Origin: an uncultured Collinsella sp.
GTDB lineage: Bacteria > Actinomycetota > Coriobacteriia > Coriobacteriales > Coriobacteriaceae
Direction of reading: 5' to 3'
DNA: 18,304 bases
Assembly: GCA_959599615.1 (NCBI GenBank)
Contig: CAUGKA010000020.1
Location: forward strand, 1-18,304
Under the pieces are notes generated by a model that saw nothing but the letters and a program-made list of their open reading frames with translations, made no database searches and was not told where the DNA came from. A program made the position numbers and the translations under genes. This document shows, one piece after another, positions 6,364 through 14,063 of this stretch (positions are counted from its first letter, which is position 1; every line of letters begins with the position of its first letter).

Positions 6364-7203
6364 TTATTCGCCCGGGTTGATGTTCGCGTAGAACTCGGCC
6401 CCGTCGTTTAGACGCAGGATACCTACGCGGCCAAACTCCGACCCAGTGGCGGCGGCGCAGTCGATGTCGATGCGGTCGGGCACGCCGGCGGTATCCTCGC
6501 CGCCCAAGCGCACAATCTGTCCGCGCCCCGACTCCTCGTCGAGTCCTGCCAGGCCGCCTACCTCGCAATAACGCCCGAGCGACACCGTTGGCGTGTGACC
6601 GCTCACCACGACCGGACCCTTGCCCTCGGCAGAAAGCAGCCCCGTCGGTGCATCCCAATAGCCATGGCGAATCCACAGCAGGTCATCGGACGACTGCACG
6701 GCAAGCATCTGCTTCAGCAGTTCGCGATCGGCGCCAACCGCTCCGGCACCATCGGCACAATCCACGTCGTGTTCAAGCAAAAACGCCCGGGCCGCCTCGG
6801 TTTCAATACCGGCATGCACCAGCAGGTACGAGCGCTCATCGGTCTCGGCCACCGCATACAGCGGCAGCCCGGCCATCCAACGTACAAGCTCCTCGTACGC
6901 CTCAAATTCCATGTCGTTAAGCTGCTCGCGCGTCGTCCAGCCACCGTTGATATCCCATGTCTCGGCATCGAGCGGGTCCTGGCCAATAATGGCATCGAGC
7001 ATGATCTGCTCATGGTTACCCTTGAGCACGCGCGCGTTGGGCAGCGATCGCACTAGCTTAATAACACCGACCGGATCGGGCCCGCGATCAATCATGTCGC
7101 CCAGCACATACAGCGTATCTTCGGACGCCAGCGAAATCTTGGAGAGGGCCTCGTCAAGCGCACGCACGTGTCCGTGAGCATCAGATGTCACATAGATCGC
7201 CAT
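6364..7203 (-). CDS. PPP-type metallophosphoesterase (serine/threonine phosphatase / Ap4A hydrolase-like)
   Basis: A 279-residue cytoplasmic protein with the full two-metal signature of PPP phosphoesterases: SDAHGH (7-12, replacing the usual GDIHG), GDMIDRG (35-41), GNHE (62-65), LLVHAG with His130, SGHTP with His203, and a C-terminal RIDIDCA segment (244-250) matching the family's INIDTGA. These enzymes remove phosphate from phosphoproteins or split dinucleoside tetraphosphates; the sequence does not decide which. The first motif's Ser for Gly is a conservative change, and the metal-binding Asp and His remain. The ATG at 7203 has AAAGG upstream. Convergent with the flippase gene and divergent from the antiporter gene. 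Confidence 0.9.
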   Translation of the reverse strand: MAIYVTSDAHGHVRALDEALSKISLASEDTLYVLGDMIDRGPDPVGVIKLVRSLPNARVLKGNHEQIMLDAIIGQDPLDAETWDINGGWTTREQLNDMEFEAYEELVRWMAGLPLYAVAETDERSYLLVHAGIETEAARAFLLEHDVDCADGAGAVGADRELLKQMLAVQSSDDLLWIRHGYWDAPTGLLSAEGKGPVVVSGHTPTVSLGRYCEVGGLAGLDEESGRGQIVRLGGEDTAGVPDRIDIDCAAATGSEFGRVGILRLNDGAEFYANINPGE

Positions 7204-7520
7204 GGAACGCCTTTCCCTACCTTGTGGCCGAAGCCTGGAGCCGCAACTAAAACTTCAAGTTGAACTTAAACGTTTCCCATTGTACTCCGTTGCAATAAAG
7301 CTGGGAAGGGCCACGCGTCGTCAGCGGTCGCCAACGCCCGCGCGCGCCGTTCACGGTGCACCGCCGGTAGCTGCTCCCCGACCAGCGTCGCACACGCCGC
7401 AGCCTCGTGTCGAAAATGCGCACGCCCACAATCCGCCCCCATAAACCCACCACCTTTGGGTACAAATAACCGCAGACAACTGACCGTGCCACGCCAACCA
7501 CCCAGGAGCGGACACTATCC
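7204..7520. other. divergent intergenic region between phosphoesterase and antiporter genes
   Basis: A 317-bp gap that must hold both divergent promoters. Overlapping palindromes occur at 7251-7267 near the phosphoesterase start. The middle (about 7310-7440) is GC-rich with no recognisable gene, RNA or strong hairpin. A TGGGTACAAAT stretch near 7457 might be an extended -10 for the antiporter gene, but no -35 was found. Confidence 0.55.
7251..7267. promoter_or_regulatory. overlapping palindromes upstream of the phosphoesterase gene
   Basis: AACTTCAAGTTGAACTT consists of two overlapping odd palindromes (AACTT-C-AAGTT and AAGTT-G-AACTT), 48-64 bp upstream of the phosphoesterase start. This symmetry could mark a repressor site; there is no direct evidence. 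Confidence 0.3.
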
Positions 7521-9122
7521 ATGAACCAGATACTTCTCTTTATCGGCCTCGTCATCATTTTGTGCCTGACGATCAAACCCGTCGGCAAAAAGCTCCCCTT
7601 CCCCACCCTGCTTATCTTTATCGCGCTGGGCATGCTGCTGGGCGTCAACGGGCCGGCGCACATCGACTTTAGCAACTACGCGCTCACCGAAACCGTCTGC
7701 AGCACGGCGCTGTTGTTCATCATGTTCTACGGCGGTTTTAATACCAACATCGATCGCGCCAAGCCCGTCGCCGCGCCCGCAGTGCTACTGAGCACCCTCG
7801 GCGTTATCGCCACCGCCGGCATCACGGGCGCCTTTGCGCACTTTGCTCTGGGCTTCGACTGGATCGGCGGCCTGCTGCTGGGCTCGGTCGTGGCATCGAC
7901 CGACGCGGCGAGCGTCTTTAGCGTGCTGCGCGAGCACAACCTGTCGCTAAAGGGCGGCACCGACTCGCTGCTCGAAGTCGAATCGGGCTCCAACGATCCC
8001 GTCGCCTACATGCTCACCGCCGTGCTCGCCACACTCGCGGCCGGCGGCGACATCAACATTCCCGTGCTGCTGGCCAAGCAGATCATCCTGGGCGTGGGGC
8101 TGGGCCTTGCCATCGGCTGGACATCCAGCCGCCTGATTGAACGCGCACACGCAACGGCCGAGGGCGCGCAGACCATCTTTCTGTTCGCCGTGGCAATCGT
8201 CGCCTACGCGCTGCCGAGCTATCTGGGCGGCAACGGCTTTTTGGCCGTGTACCTAGCCGGCATTGTGCTGGGAGCCAGCGATATCACCGGCAAGGTCGAG
8301 ATGGCGCACTTCTTCGACACCCTTACCGAGATGGCCGAGATGACCATCTTCTTCTTGCTGGGCCTGCTCGTGACGCCTGCGCGCCTGCCGCAAATGCTGC
8401 TACCAGGCCTGGCGCTCATGGCGTTTATGCTCTTCGTGAGCCGCCCCATCGCCGTGGGGCTGCTGCTAGCGCCCTTTAAAACCAACCCTCGCCAGGTTGC
8501 GCTCGTAAGCTGGGCGGGTCTGCGCGGCGCGGCCTCGGTCGTCTTTAGCCTCTTTGCCCTGGTGGCCGGTGTTCCCGGCGGGCACGACTTGTTTGACCTG
8601 GTGTTTGTGATTGCTGTGTCGAGCATTGTGGTGCAGGGCTCGCTGCTGCCAGCGGTGGCGAAGAAGCTCGATATGATCGATGCGGCCGGCGACGTGCGCC
8701 GCACGTTTAACGATTACCGCGACGAGGACAGCATGTCGTTTGTCAAGCTCAAGGTGGGCACGGACCATCCATTTGCCGGACGCTCGCTCGCGGACATCGG
8801 CAGCGCCACGGACATGCTCGTGGTCCTGGTGCTTCGAGACGGTGCGCACCCGGTGCTGCCCAACGGCGATACCGTCATCGAGGAAGGCGACCTTCTGGTG
8901 ATGGCCGCGCCGACGTTTGAAGAGCGTGCCGAGGTTACGCTGCGCGAGGTCACCGTGACGCCCCACGGTCGCCTGGCTGGACAGCGCCTGCGCGACGTGC
9001 CGCAAGGCAAGCACCCCTTTATCGTGGTGATGCTCAAACGCGACGGCCAAACCATCATCCCCGACGGCAACACCCTCATATACGCCGGCGACGAAGCCGT
9101 CATCGCCACGCTGGCGTCGTAG
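7521..9122 (+). CDS. CPA1-family potassium/proton antiporter with two RCK_C domains
   Basis: A 533-residue membrane protein. Residues 1 to about 385 hold some 12-13 hydrophobic segments of a CPA1 exchanger, including ESGSNDPVAYML with the Asn158-Asp159 pair that carries ions in this family, and an upstream STDAASVFSVL segment. The cytoplasmic tail carries two tandem RCK_C (TrkA_C) domains, about 406-465 and 474-533, each with an F/L-AGRSL- or LAGQRL-type start and a G-D-x-L/V-V-like end. RCK_C domains gate K+ transport by sensing ligands; overall it resembles NhaP2/CvrA-type K+/H+ antiporters that expel K+ in exchange for protons. The ATG follows AGGAG at a rather long 12 nt. The gene ends only 14 bp from the convergent DUF3800 gene, with no visible terminator between them. 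Confidence 0.9.
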   Translation: MNQILLFIGLVIILCLTIKPVGKKLPFPTLLIFIALGMLLGVNGPAHIDFSNYALTETVCSTALLFIMFYGGFNTNIDRAKPVAAPAVLLSTLGVIATAGITGAFAHFALGFDWIGGLLLGSVVASTDAASVFSVLREHNLSLKGGTDSLLEVESGSNDPVAYMLTAVLATLAAGGDINIPVLLAKQIILGVGLGLAIGWTSSRLIERAHATAEGAQTIFLFAVAIVAYALPSYLGGNGFLAVYLAGIVLGASDITGKVEMAHFFDTLTEMAEMTIFFLLGLLVTPARLPQMLLPGLALMAFMLFVSRPIAVGLLLAPFKTNPRQVALVSWAGLRGAASVVFSLFALVAGVPGGHDLFDLVFVIAVSSIVVQGSLLPAVAKKLDMIDAAGDVRRTFNDYRDEDSMSFVKLKVGTDHPFAGRSLADIGSATDMLVVLVLRDGAHPVLPNGDTVIEEGDLLVMAAPTFEERAEVTLREVTVTPHGRLAGQRLRDVPQGKHPFIVVMLKRDGQTIIPDGNTLIYAGDEAVIATLAS

Positions 9123-9130
9123 CGACCAGG

Positions 9131-9149
9131 GGGTAGCTAATTTGGGACG
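9131..9149 (+). repeat. 19-bp dispersed repeat, copy 2, overlapping the DUF3800 stop codon
   Basis: GGGTAGCTAATTTGGGACG matches the minus-strand copy at 6335-6353 with one mismatch. It spans the last codons (Val-Pro-Asn-stop) of the minus-strand DUF3800 gene and begins 8 bp past the antiporter stop codon. Confidence 0.6.
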
Positions 9150-9814
9150 CTCTTCTTTCTAATTTCTTTTAGTAAGCCTTTTTTAAACGCAGTACTACCA
9201 CCAAAAAACTTCTGGTCAGTATTAGTCTGCTTATTCGCCTGATATTTCAGACTCGTGAACTCAATGGTACAGATATAGTCCGCCGCTTGAGCCAAATAGT
9301 AATCCGATGAAGTTGTCGGCTTATAGATAACTGCATTTTTAGCCAAAGCGTAATCGATTGCCTTGTGAAGCGCACTCGAAACCGAACCCTGTCCTCCGTC
9401 GTAGTAAATCTTTACAGCATCAAACTGCTGAAACCAACTCAAATTGTCGAATATGAAATCGATGATTTCACGCCGCATCGCATCAGCAATCTGTTTAAGA
9501 GTTCGGTACCGATGCGTCTTGAATACAAACACCTTGTACGAGATGGGCAAATGTCGAAACATAACTCGAAATAGTGAAAACAACCTTTTTCTCTCACTGA
9601 TGTCCAAGTCCTTGAACTGATCTTTTCCATTCATGAGAGGAGAAGCATGGAACGGAAGAAGCGGCAATCCGCTTTCGACTACCGCCCTTTCATATTTCTT
9701 TATTCCCTCAGCGATGGGAATATCTTGTTCATGAAAAACAAAGGCCACAAGATAGTATCTTTCACGAAGATCATCGCTTCCAGATTCATCAATAAAGATA
9801 CTCAGCTCTCGCAT
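9137..9814 (-). CDS. DUF3800 domain protein (RNase H-fold nuclease-like)
   Basis: A 225-residue protein of the DUF3800 family, an RNase H-like fold of unproved activity often found in phage-defence and mobile regions. Typical marks are FIDESG (7-12, Asp9/Glu10), RYYLVAFVF (19-27), FHASPL (55-60), KIYYDGGQ (135-142, Asp139) and YLAQAADYICTIE (173-185, Asp179); the acidic residues could form a metal site. The ATG at 9814 is preferred over a TTG two codons upstream because AAGGA lies 6 nt before it. Base composition is clearly more AT-rich than in the BREX genes, pointing to separate acquisition. It has its own promoter-like sequence and a terminator-like hairpin directly upstream. The C-terminal codons lie in a dispersed repeat, so the original end may have been altered. 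Confidence 0.82.
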   Translation of the reverse strand: MRELSIFIDESGSDDLRERYYLVAFVFHEQDIPIAEGIKKYERAVVESGLPLLPFHASPLMNGKDQFKDLDISERKRLFSLFRVMFRHLPISYKVFVFKTHRYRTLKQIADAMRREIIDFIFDNLSWFQQFDAVKIYYDGGQGSVSSALHKAIDYALAKNAVIYKPTTSSDYYLAQAADYICTIEFTSLKYQANKQTNTDQKFFGGSTAFKKGLLKEIRKKSVPN

Positions 9815-9825
9815 GGGCAATCCTT

Positions 9826-9855
9826 AATAAAAAAGCCGGGGAAAACGTCCCCGGC
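9826..9855 (-). terminator. strong intrinsic terminator abutting the DUF3800 ribosome binding site
   Basis: On the minus strand GCCGGGG and CCCCGGC form a perfect 7-bp GC stem around ACGTTTT, followed at once by TTTTTTATT and then by the AAGGA that serves the DUF3800 start codon. It would stop transcription just before the gene, either as an attenuator of the gene's own leader or as the terminator of the BREX operon upstream. Confidence 0.75.
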
Positions 9856-9867
9856 ACTTGGAAGCCC

Positions 9868-9879
9868 TCTCTTAAGAGA
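9868..9879. promoter_or_regulatory. perfect 12-bp palindrome in the DUF3800 leader
   Basis: TCTCTTAAGAGA is perfectly self-complementary and lies a few bases downstream of the predicted transcription start and before the terminator hairpin. It could be an operator or an RNA stem. Confidence 0.4.
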
Positions 9880-9890
9880 TGACCACCTAA

Positions 9891-9920
9891 TTTATACCAT
9901 GAAGTTGGACGTATGTTCAA
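9891..9920 (-). promoter_or_regulatory. sigma-70-type promoter for the DUF3800 gene
   Basis: On the minus strand TTGAAC (9915-9920) and TATAAA (9891-9896) are separated by 18 bp, a good match to both hexamers. The transcript would start near 9884 and run through about 70 nt of leader to the start codon at 9814. A 10-bp palindrome TCAAGCTTGA (9917-9926) overlaps the -35 and could be a repressor site. Confidence 0.65.
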
Positions 9921-9969
9921 GCTTGAGTATAAAATACAAACATATGTTCGTCAATAACAAAGATGGCAA

Positions 9970-10167
9970 TCATTCAGCGTTGTCGTCGACGGCAAAGTCT
10001 CGGAGGTCGAGGCCTTCGCGTTCGGCTCGGGCTAGAAGCTCTTGGGGCGACTCATCCTCGATATCCACTACGTCGAGCATAGCGGCCGGAAAGCCCACGC
10101 CGGCTGCACTCCCCGCACGGTCAAGCAGACTCTCGCGCAACTGGTCAACATCAATGTCGATCTTCAT
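9970..10167 (-). CDS. small acidic protein downstream of the BREX genes, unrecognised
   Basis: A 65-residue protein with 18 acidic and 6 basic residues, so strongly negative, with no membrane segment and no family I recognise. The ATG at 10167 is well supported by TAGGAGGT 6-7 nt upstream; a longer in-frame version (to 10194) would lack this site. It begins 27 bp after the stop of the 454-residue protein, on the same strand, so the two are probably co-transcribed and may act together. Such small acidic proteins next to defence genes can be partner subunits, inhibitors or DNA mimics, but nothing here selects among these. Codon use resembles the BREX genes, not the AT-rich DUF3800 gene beyond it. 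No terminator is seen between its stop and the DUF3800 promoter. Confidence 0.75.
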   Translation of the reverse strand: MKIDIDVDQLRESLLDRAGSAAGVGFPAAMLDVVDIEDESPQELLARAEREGLDLRDFAVDDNAE

Positions 10168-10194
10168 GGTGAAACCTCCTATCAGGCCAGGCAC

Positions 10195-11559
10195 CTACTC
10201 GGCAGCACCGAGCGCATCTACGGCAGCAACAAAAGCCGCAGCCTGCTTCTCGTCCATCTGTACCGCCAAGCGCCCCGCCGGCTCGTCATAGGCAAACTGC
10301 ACCTTATCGATAAAGCAATCCCAAGCACGCTCGTCCACGCACACGGCGGCCTCGCAATACTGACTGAGCTTTTTGAGTCCATACCAAAACGCATTCACAT
10401 AGCGCGCGGGATCCTCGTCCAGCACACCATCGTAGCGACGCGCGTTAAACTCATACATGCGCGCCACGGCAACCTCGAGCGAATCGCCGCCATCGGCCGA
10501 AGCCTCGTCCACAAGCTCAGGGATAGCAACCTCGCGCCGAACATTGTGCCTGGTAACACCGTCATACTCGCCCACCAAAACGTCTTCATCAAACCGAGAA
10601 TCGTAGTCAATATAACTACTGCCGCGGCAAATCCCATGCAGCGAACCGACGCCAAAGGCACGGAACAACCCACCGTCGGCAACAACGCGCCTATAGGTCT
10701 CAAACGACTTCTGAACCTGAGCGAGCAACTCGGAAAGCTCCCCGGCATCGCACGCCGTCTCGCACACAACGCAAGCAGACTGCGGCAACGACACCGGCTC
10801 CACCGCGCTCCCCGCAACGCGGGCAGCGCGCTCGGCCCGATACGCTTGGGCAGCCAAGCGCGCTCGCTGCGCAGCGCCGCGCACGTTGGTAAGCTCGCGC
10901 TCCTGCGCCACATCGCAGGCAACATCGCCAGCCAAATCACTCGCAAGCCCGTCGGCACCCCGCGGCCCGGTCGCACTCAGCTCGGACTCAAATGTCGTCG
11001 TGATCATGTCGGCAAGATCCGTTGCGTCGGCGGCACAACGCAGCTGCTCCAACTGCGTACACAGCAGATCGGCATCCAGGGGCACGGCATCCACAACGCG
11101 CACGTCGCTCAGACGTGCCACGCCCTGCAGCACCAAAGTCCCCGCGGCATCGTATGCAGCGCGAACCCTGTCCGCCGAGTTGGCACGTAGCTTTACCTCG
11201 ATAAACGCAAGCGTCTGCTCCAGGCGGGCCAACAGCTCGGCCTTGTCCTCCATGCGCAAAAAGGCAGCATAGCGCCGCTCCATCTGCAACGGGCCAGCAA
11301 CGCCCACCTGCTTACGAGCACGCGCAAGCGACTCAGCCTCAACGCGGCGTACATATCTGTCGACGGCCTGCACGGCAGACTCGCGCGCAGCGCGCTCGGC
11401 AGCCTCAACGCCCTCGATCACGCCCAGCAACTCGCGGGAGCGCGCCTTGCGCACCAACTCCCCGCGATCGTACTGCTCAAGCGCCGTCTGACGCTTGGCT
11501 ACCGACTCAAAGCCAAACAGCTCATCGAGCAACTCGCCAACAGAACGCTCTTCCACCAT
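10195..11559 (-). CDS. unrecognised 454-residue protein in the BREX operon
   Basis: I do not recognise a family. The protein is Ala/Arg/Glu-rich and largely helical in character, with long charged stretches at about residues 20-130 and 220-250 that could form coiled coils. A Cys cluster CVVCETAC (263-270) is the only metal-site-like motif. The C-terminal part (about 275-450) is less repetitive and probably a folded domain, with aromatic-rich RGSSYIDYDSRFDEDVLVG (312-330) and NAFWYGLKKLSQYCEAAVC (389-407). No signal peptide or membrane segment. The ATG has GAGGAGG at about 7-8 nt. It follows brxL by 93 bp on the same strand with no terminator seen between, and precedes the acidic 65-residue gene by 27 bp. 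Its position suggests a role in or next to BREX defence; this is inference from context only. Confidence 0.85.
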   Translation of the reverse strand: MVEERSVGELLDELFGFESVAKRQTALEQYDRGELVRKARSRELLGVIEGVEAAERAARESAVQAVDRYVRRVEAESLARARKQVGVAGPLQMERRYAAFLRMEDKAELLARLEQTLAFIEVKLRANSADRVRAAYDAAGTLVLQGVARLSDVRVVDAVPLDADLLCTQLEQLRCAADATDLADMITTTFESELSATGPRGADGLASDLAGDVACDVAQERELTNVRGAAQRARLAAQAYRAERAARVAGSAVEPVSLPQSACVVCETACDAGELSELLAQVQKSFETYRRVVADGGLFRAFGVGSLHGICRGSSYIDYDSRFDEDVLVGEYDGVTRHNVRREVAIPELVDEASADGGDSLEVAVARMYEFNARRYDGVLDEDPARYVNAFWYGLKKLSQYCEAAVCVDERAWDCFIDKVQFAYDEPAGRLAVQMDEKQAAAFVAAVDALGAAE

Positions 11560-11652
11560 GGCAAGGCCTCCTCACACGCAGCGCGCCAACATACTCGCAG
11601 GCTCACGCGCACGTCAAACGCCCCGCACGCGCAAGCCCGCACGCTCGCACCC

Positions 11653-14052
11653 CTACAGATCCAGCGCCTTCTTCGCAGCATCGACCGGATCGCCATCCAT
11701 GTAGAACACCGGGCTCAACCCCGAGATAATCTCGGACGAAACACTCTGTAGGCCCGCGATGGCGCTCAGCGGCAAAATCACGCGCTTGGCACCGGCATTT
11801 TTGGCCACGCGCATAATATCCTCGAGCCCGCGGATCTCGTCCATAGAGCCCGACATGCGCAAGATTCCCGGAATCGCCAGCGCGGGCATCACCGGACGGT
11901 TACACGCCGCAGAGCAAAGACCCACAAACTCGGCGAGCGAAACCTCCTCGGACAAGCCCTTGCTCTGCAAGTCGTTGTAGAACAGTAAGTAGTCCTTGGA
12001 GCCAATGTGCATGCCCGGCGCCACGCGGTTCGCCAGGTTCACAAAGTTGTCGAACGCGGCCTCCAGCGTATCGCGCACCGGCTTGTTAAAGGCCACGCCC
12101 TCGTGCTTAAACTTGCACTCGCCGGCAACAGCCTTGTTCTCCAGCTTGTACACGGCAACCTCGCCGCCCTGCGACCTGCCCACGCCAAACACGTGACCGG
12201 ACAGTAGCGGCCCGTCGGGAATCAGCGTATCCTCGGACTGCTCGGGCACGCGCACCACGTGCACGTCCTGCGGATTGTCGGCATCCATATAGCCCAGGTT
12301 GACGTCGATAAACTCGACGCCCGCCATAATCTTGAGCTGCTCCTTTACGCGGCGACGGCCCTCGATGGCGTAGTCCAGCAGCCAACGAACGTCGTCCTTG
12401 TCCATAGCCTCGTCGGGAAACAGCAGCTTGGCCAGGCCGCTAAAGGTCTTGCGCACGGCGATCTCGTCACGCTTGTTAAAGTCGCTGTTAAAGCGGAAGT
12501 AACGGTCGATATGATGCGTAAAGTCCTTGCGGCGCATCTCCTTGCAAAACTCCGACAGGCAGTCGGTAATCAGGCCGTAATGCCCGGTCAGCAGGCTCGA
12601 GCGCATCTTGGGAATCTCCCAACCCGGCAGGTAATAGTGGATACGGTCGAAGAAGGCCGAATCGTTGTTAAACTCCGGCGGGAACGGATCAAACAGGTGC
12701 GTGGTCTTAAGAACGTTTTGCACGGTGTCGTTGATGTTGCCCTCAAAGACCATGGAGGCATCGGCGTTAATCTGGTCGCGGCCGCGCGCGTAGCTGCCAC
12801 TCGCCATATAGTCCTTCATGATCTGCACGGCGTTGGTGTCCTTAAAGCGCATGCCGGCGACCTCGTCGAACGTCACGCAATCCCAATGGCCCACCAGGCC
12901 CACGCGATCGGCGCGCATGGAGTTCATACGGCCGAACAGGTTGGCCGTGGTGGTCTGCCCGCCCGAAAGCAAGATGGCGTAGGGCGAAACCTCTTTGTAG
13001 ATATGGCTCTTGCCGGTGCCGCGAGGACCAAGCTCGCACAGATTGTAGTTGCGCTCGATCAGCGGCACCATGCGCTCGATAAAGTGCAGGCGCTCCTTCT
13101 CCGAAAGCTCGCTGGGCTCATAGCCGGCAGAGCGCAGCAGCATGTTGAGCCACTCGTCGCGCGAGAAATACTGACGCTCCTCGATCATTGCGTCCAGGTC
13201 CAGGTTGGGCATCTGGATAGGCGTGAGCGACGCCACGCTAAACGGAGAGTCCTCGGGCCCGCGCTTTTTGCGCTTGGCCTTGGAGCGGCGCGGCGCATCG
13301 TCGCCAAAGACTTCCATGCCAAACTCGTCTTCCTCTTCCATGGGACGACGATACTCGATGCTCATAATGCACCAAATACCACCCTGGAGAATCTTGGAAT
13401 AGTCGCGCACGTACTCGGCCGGCATCACAAACGGCTCAATGGTCAGATTGGCAAACGACGCCACGTAGATGTCTTTGTACTCGTCGAGCTTGGCCGTCAC
13501 CTTATCGATGATGGTAAAGCGACCCAGCTCGCGGATTTTGGACTTAATGCGCTCGGACTCGTCGGGACGCACGTAGTTATCGGTGAGGATTTTGCGGATG
13601 CGCCCCAGGCCCTCCGCCACGGCGTCCTCGTCGTCGGTTGAGCAGTACATGCCCAGCAGGTACTCCAGCACAAAGGTAGGCACGTTGGCGCCACGCTTCA
13701 TAAGGGCCGTGAGGTCCTTGCGCACGATCTTGCCGCCAAAGTGCTCGAGCAGCTTGCCGTCCAGTACATCCATGTCATAGCCGTCGTCCTCGGGAGCCTC
13801 GGCCACTGCCTGGGCGTAGCCATCGGTCGAGGACTCGTCCTCGGCGGTCGCCGCAGCCTCGGCGGGCGTCGCAACCTCAACGGGTACCGCGGTCTCCGTC
13901 GGCTCCGGAACAGGCGCGGCGGCCACGGCCTCCGCGGCGGCCTCAGCCTCCGGGGCAGGCACAGCCTCCCCTACAGGCACCGCAGCCTGCGCCGGCACAT
14001 CCACATCAATCGAGGGAACTTCCCACAGATCGTCGTCATGGCTATCAAACAT
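11653..14052 (-). CDS. brxL: BREX system Lon protease-like protein BrxL
   Basis: A 799-residue protein of the BREX type 1 component BrxL, an AAA+-type DNA-binding ring protein with a Lon-like C-terminal domain. Residues about 95-230 match the conserved BrxL N-domain (LDGKLLEHFGGKIVRKDLT start). The ATPase core shows P-loop GPRGTGKS (342-349) and Walker B VTFDEVAG (393-400). The Lon-like domain spans about 595-799, with SKGLSEEVSLAEFVGLCSA (697-715) and an AGAKRVILP segment (753-761) where the Lon Ser and Lys would be sought. Unusual is the first ~95 residues: an Ala/Pro/Glu/Val low-complexity acidic tail. The ATG at 14052 is preferred over a GTG three codons upstream because the TAGGAG site, which overlaps the pglZ stop codon, is correctly spaced for it. 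This implies translational coupling to pglZ, 11 bp away. Confidence 0.95.
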   Translation of the reverse strand: MFDSHDDDLWEVPSIDVDVPAQAAVPVGEAVPAPEAEAAAEAVAAAPVPEPTETAVPVEVATPAEAAATAEDESSTDGYAQAVAEAPEDDGYDMDVLDGKLLEHFGGKIVRKDLTALMKRGANVPTFVLEYLLGMYCSTDDEDAVAEGLGRIRKILTDNYVRPDESERIKSKIRELGRFTIIDKVTAKLDEYKDIYVASFANLTIEPFVMPAEYVRDYSKILQGGIWCIMSIEYRRPMEEEDEFGMEVFGDDAPRRSKAKRKKRGPEDSPFSVASLTPIQMPNLDLDAMIEERQYFSRDEWLNMLLRSAGYEPSELSEKERLHFIERMVPLIERNYNLCELGPRGTGKSHIYKEVSPYAILLSGGQTTTANLFGRMNSMRADRVGLVGHWDCVTFDEVAGMRFKDTNAVQIMKDYMASGSYARGRDQINADASMVFEGNINDTVQNVLKTTHLFDPFPPEFNNDSAFFDRIHYYLPGWEIPKMRSSLLTGHYGLITDCLSEFCKEMRRKDFTHHIDRYFRFNSDFNKRDEIAVRKTFSGLAKLLFPDEAMDKDDVRWLLDYAIEGRRRVKEQLKIMAGVEFIDVNLGYMDADNPQDVHVVRVPEQSEDTLIPDGPLLSGHVFGVGRSQGGEVAVYKLENKAVAGECKFKHEGVAFNKPVRDTLEAAFDNFVNLANRVAPGMHIGSKDYLLFYNDLQSKGLSEEVSLAEFVGLCSAACNRPVMPALAIPGILRMSGSMDEIRGLEDIMRVAKNAGAKRVILPLSAIAGLQSVSSEIISGLSPVFYMDGDPVDAAKKALDL

Positions 14053-14063
14053 AGGGCACACTC

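Noticed and set aside
6126..6380. 84-codon plus-strand frame
   Set aside because: It runs through an inverted-repeat end, a terminator hairpin and another repeat, with no ribosome binding site.
9826..9890. Type III toxin-antitoxin layout (RNA repeats, terminator, toxin) for the DUF3800 gene
   Set aside because: The promoter-RNA-terminator-gene order is similar, but there are no tandem repeats in the short leader and the protein is not of the ToxN family.
10042..11190. 382-codon plus-strand frame opposite the unknown 454-residue gene
   Set aside because: The minus-strand gene has a strong ribosome binding site, operon context and the better codon pattern; the plus-strand frame has neither a good start nor a protein-like composition.
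12259..13641. 460-codon plus-strand frame opposite brxL, and a 559-codon one opposite pglZ (14196-15875)
   Set aside because: Both are shadows of genes with clear catalytic motifs on the minus strand; low-complexity His/Val/Ala-rich products are typical of antisense frames.
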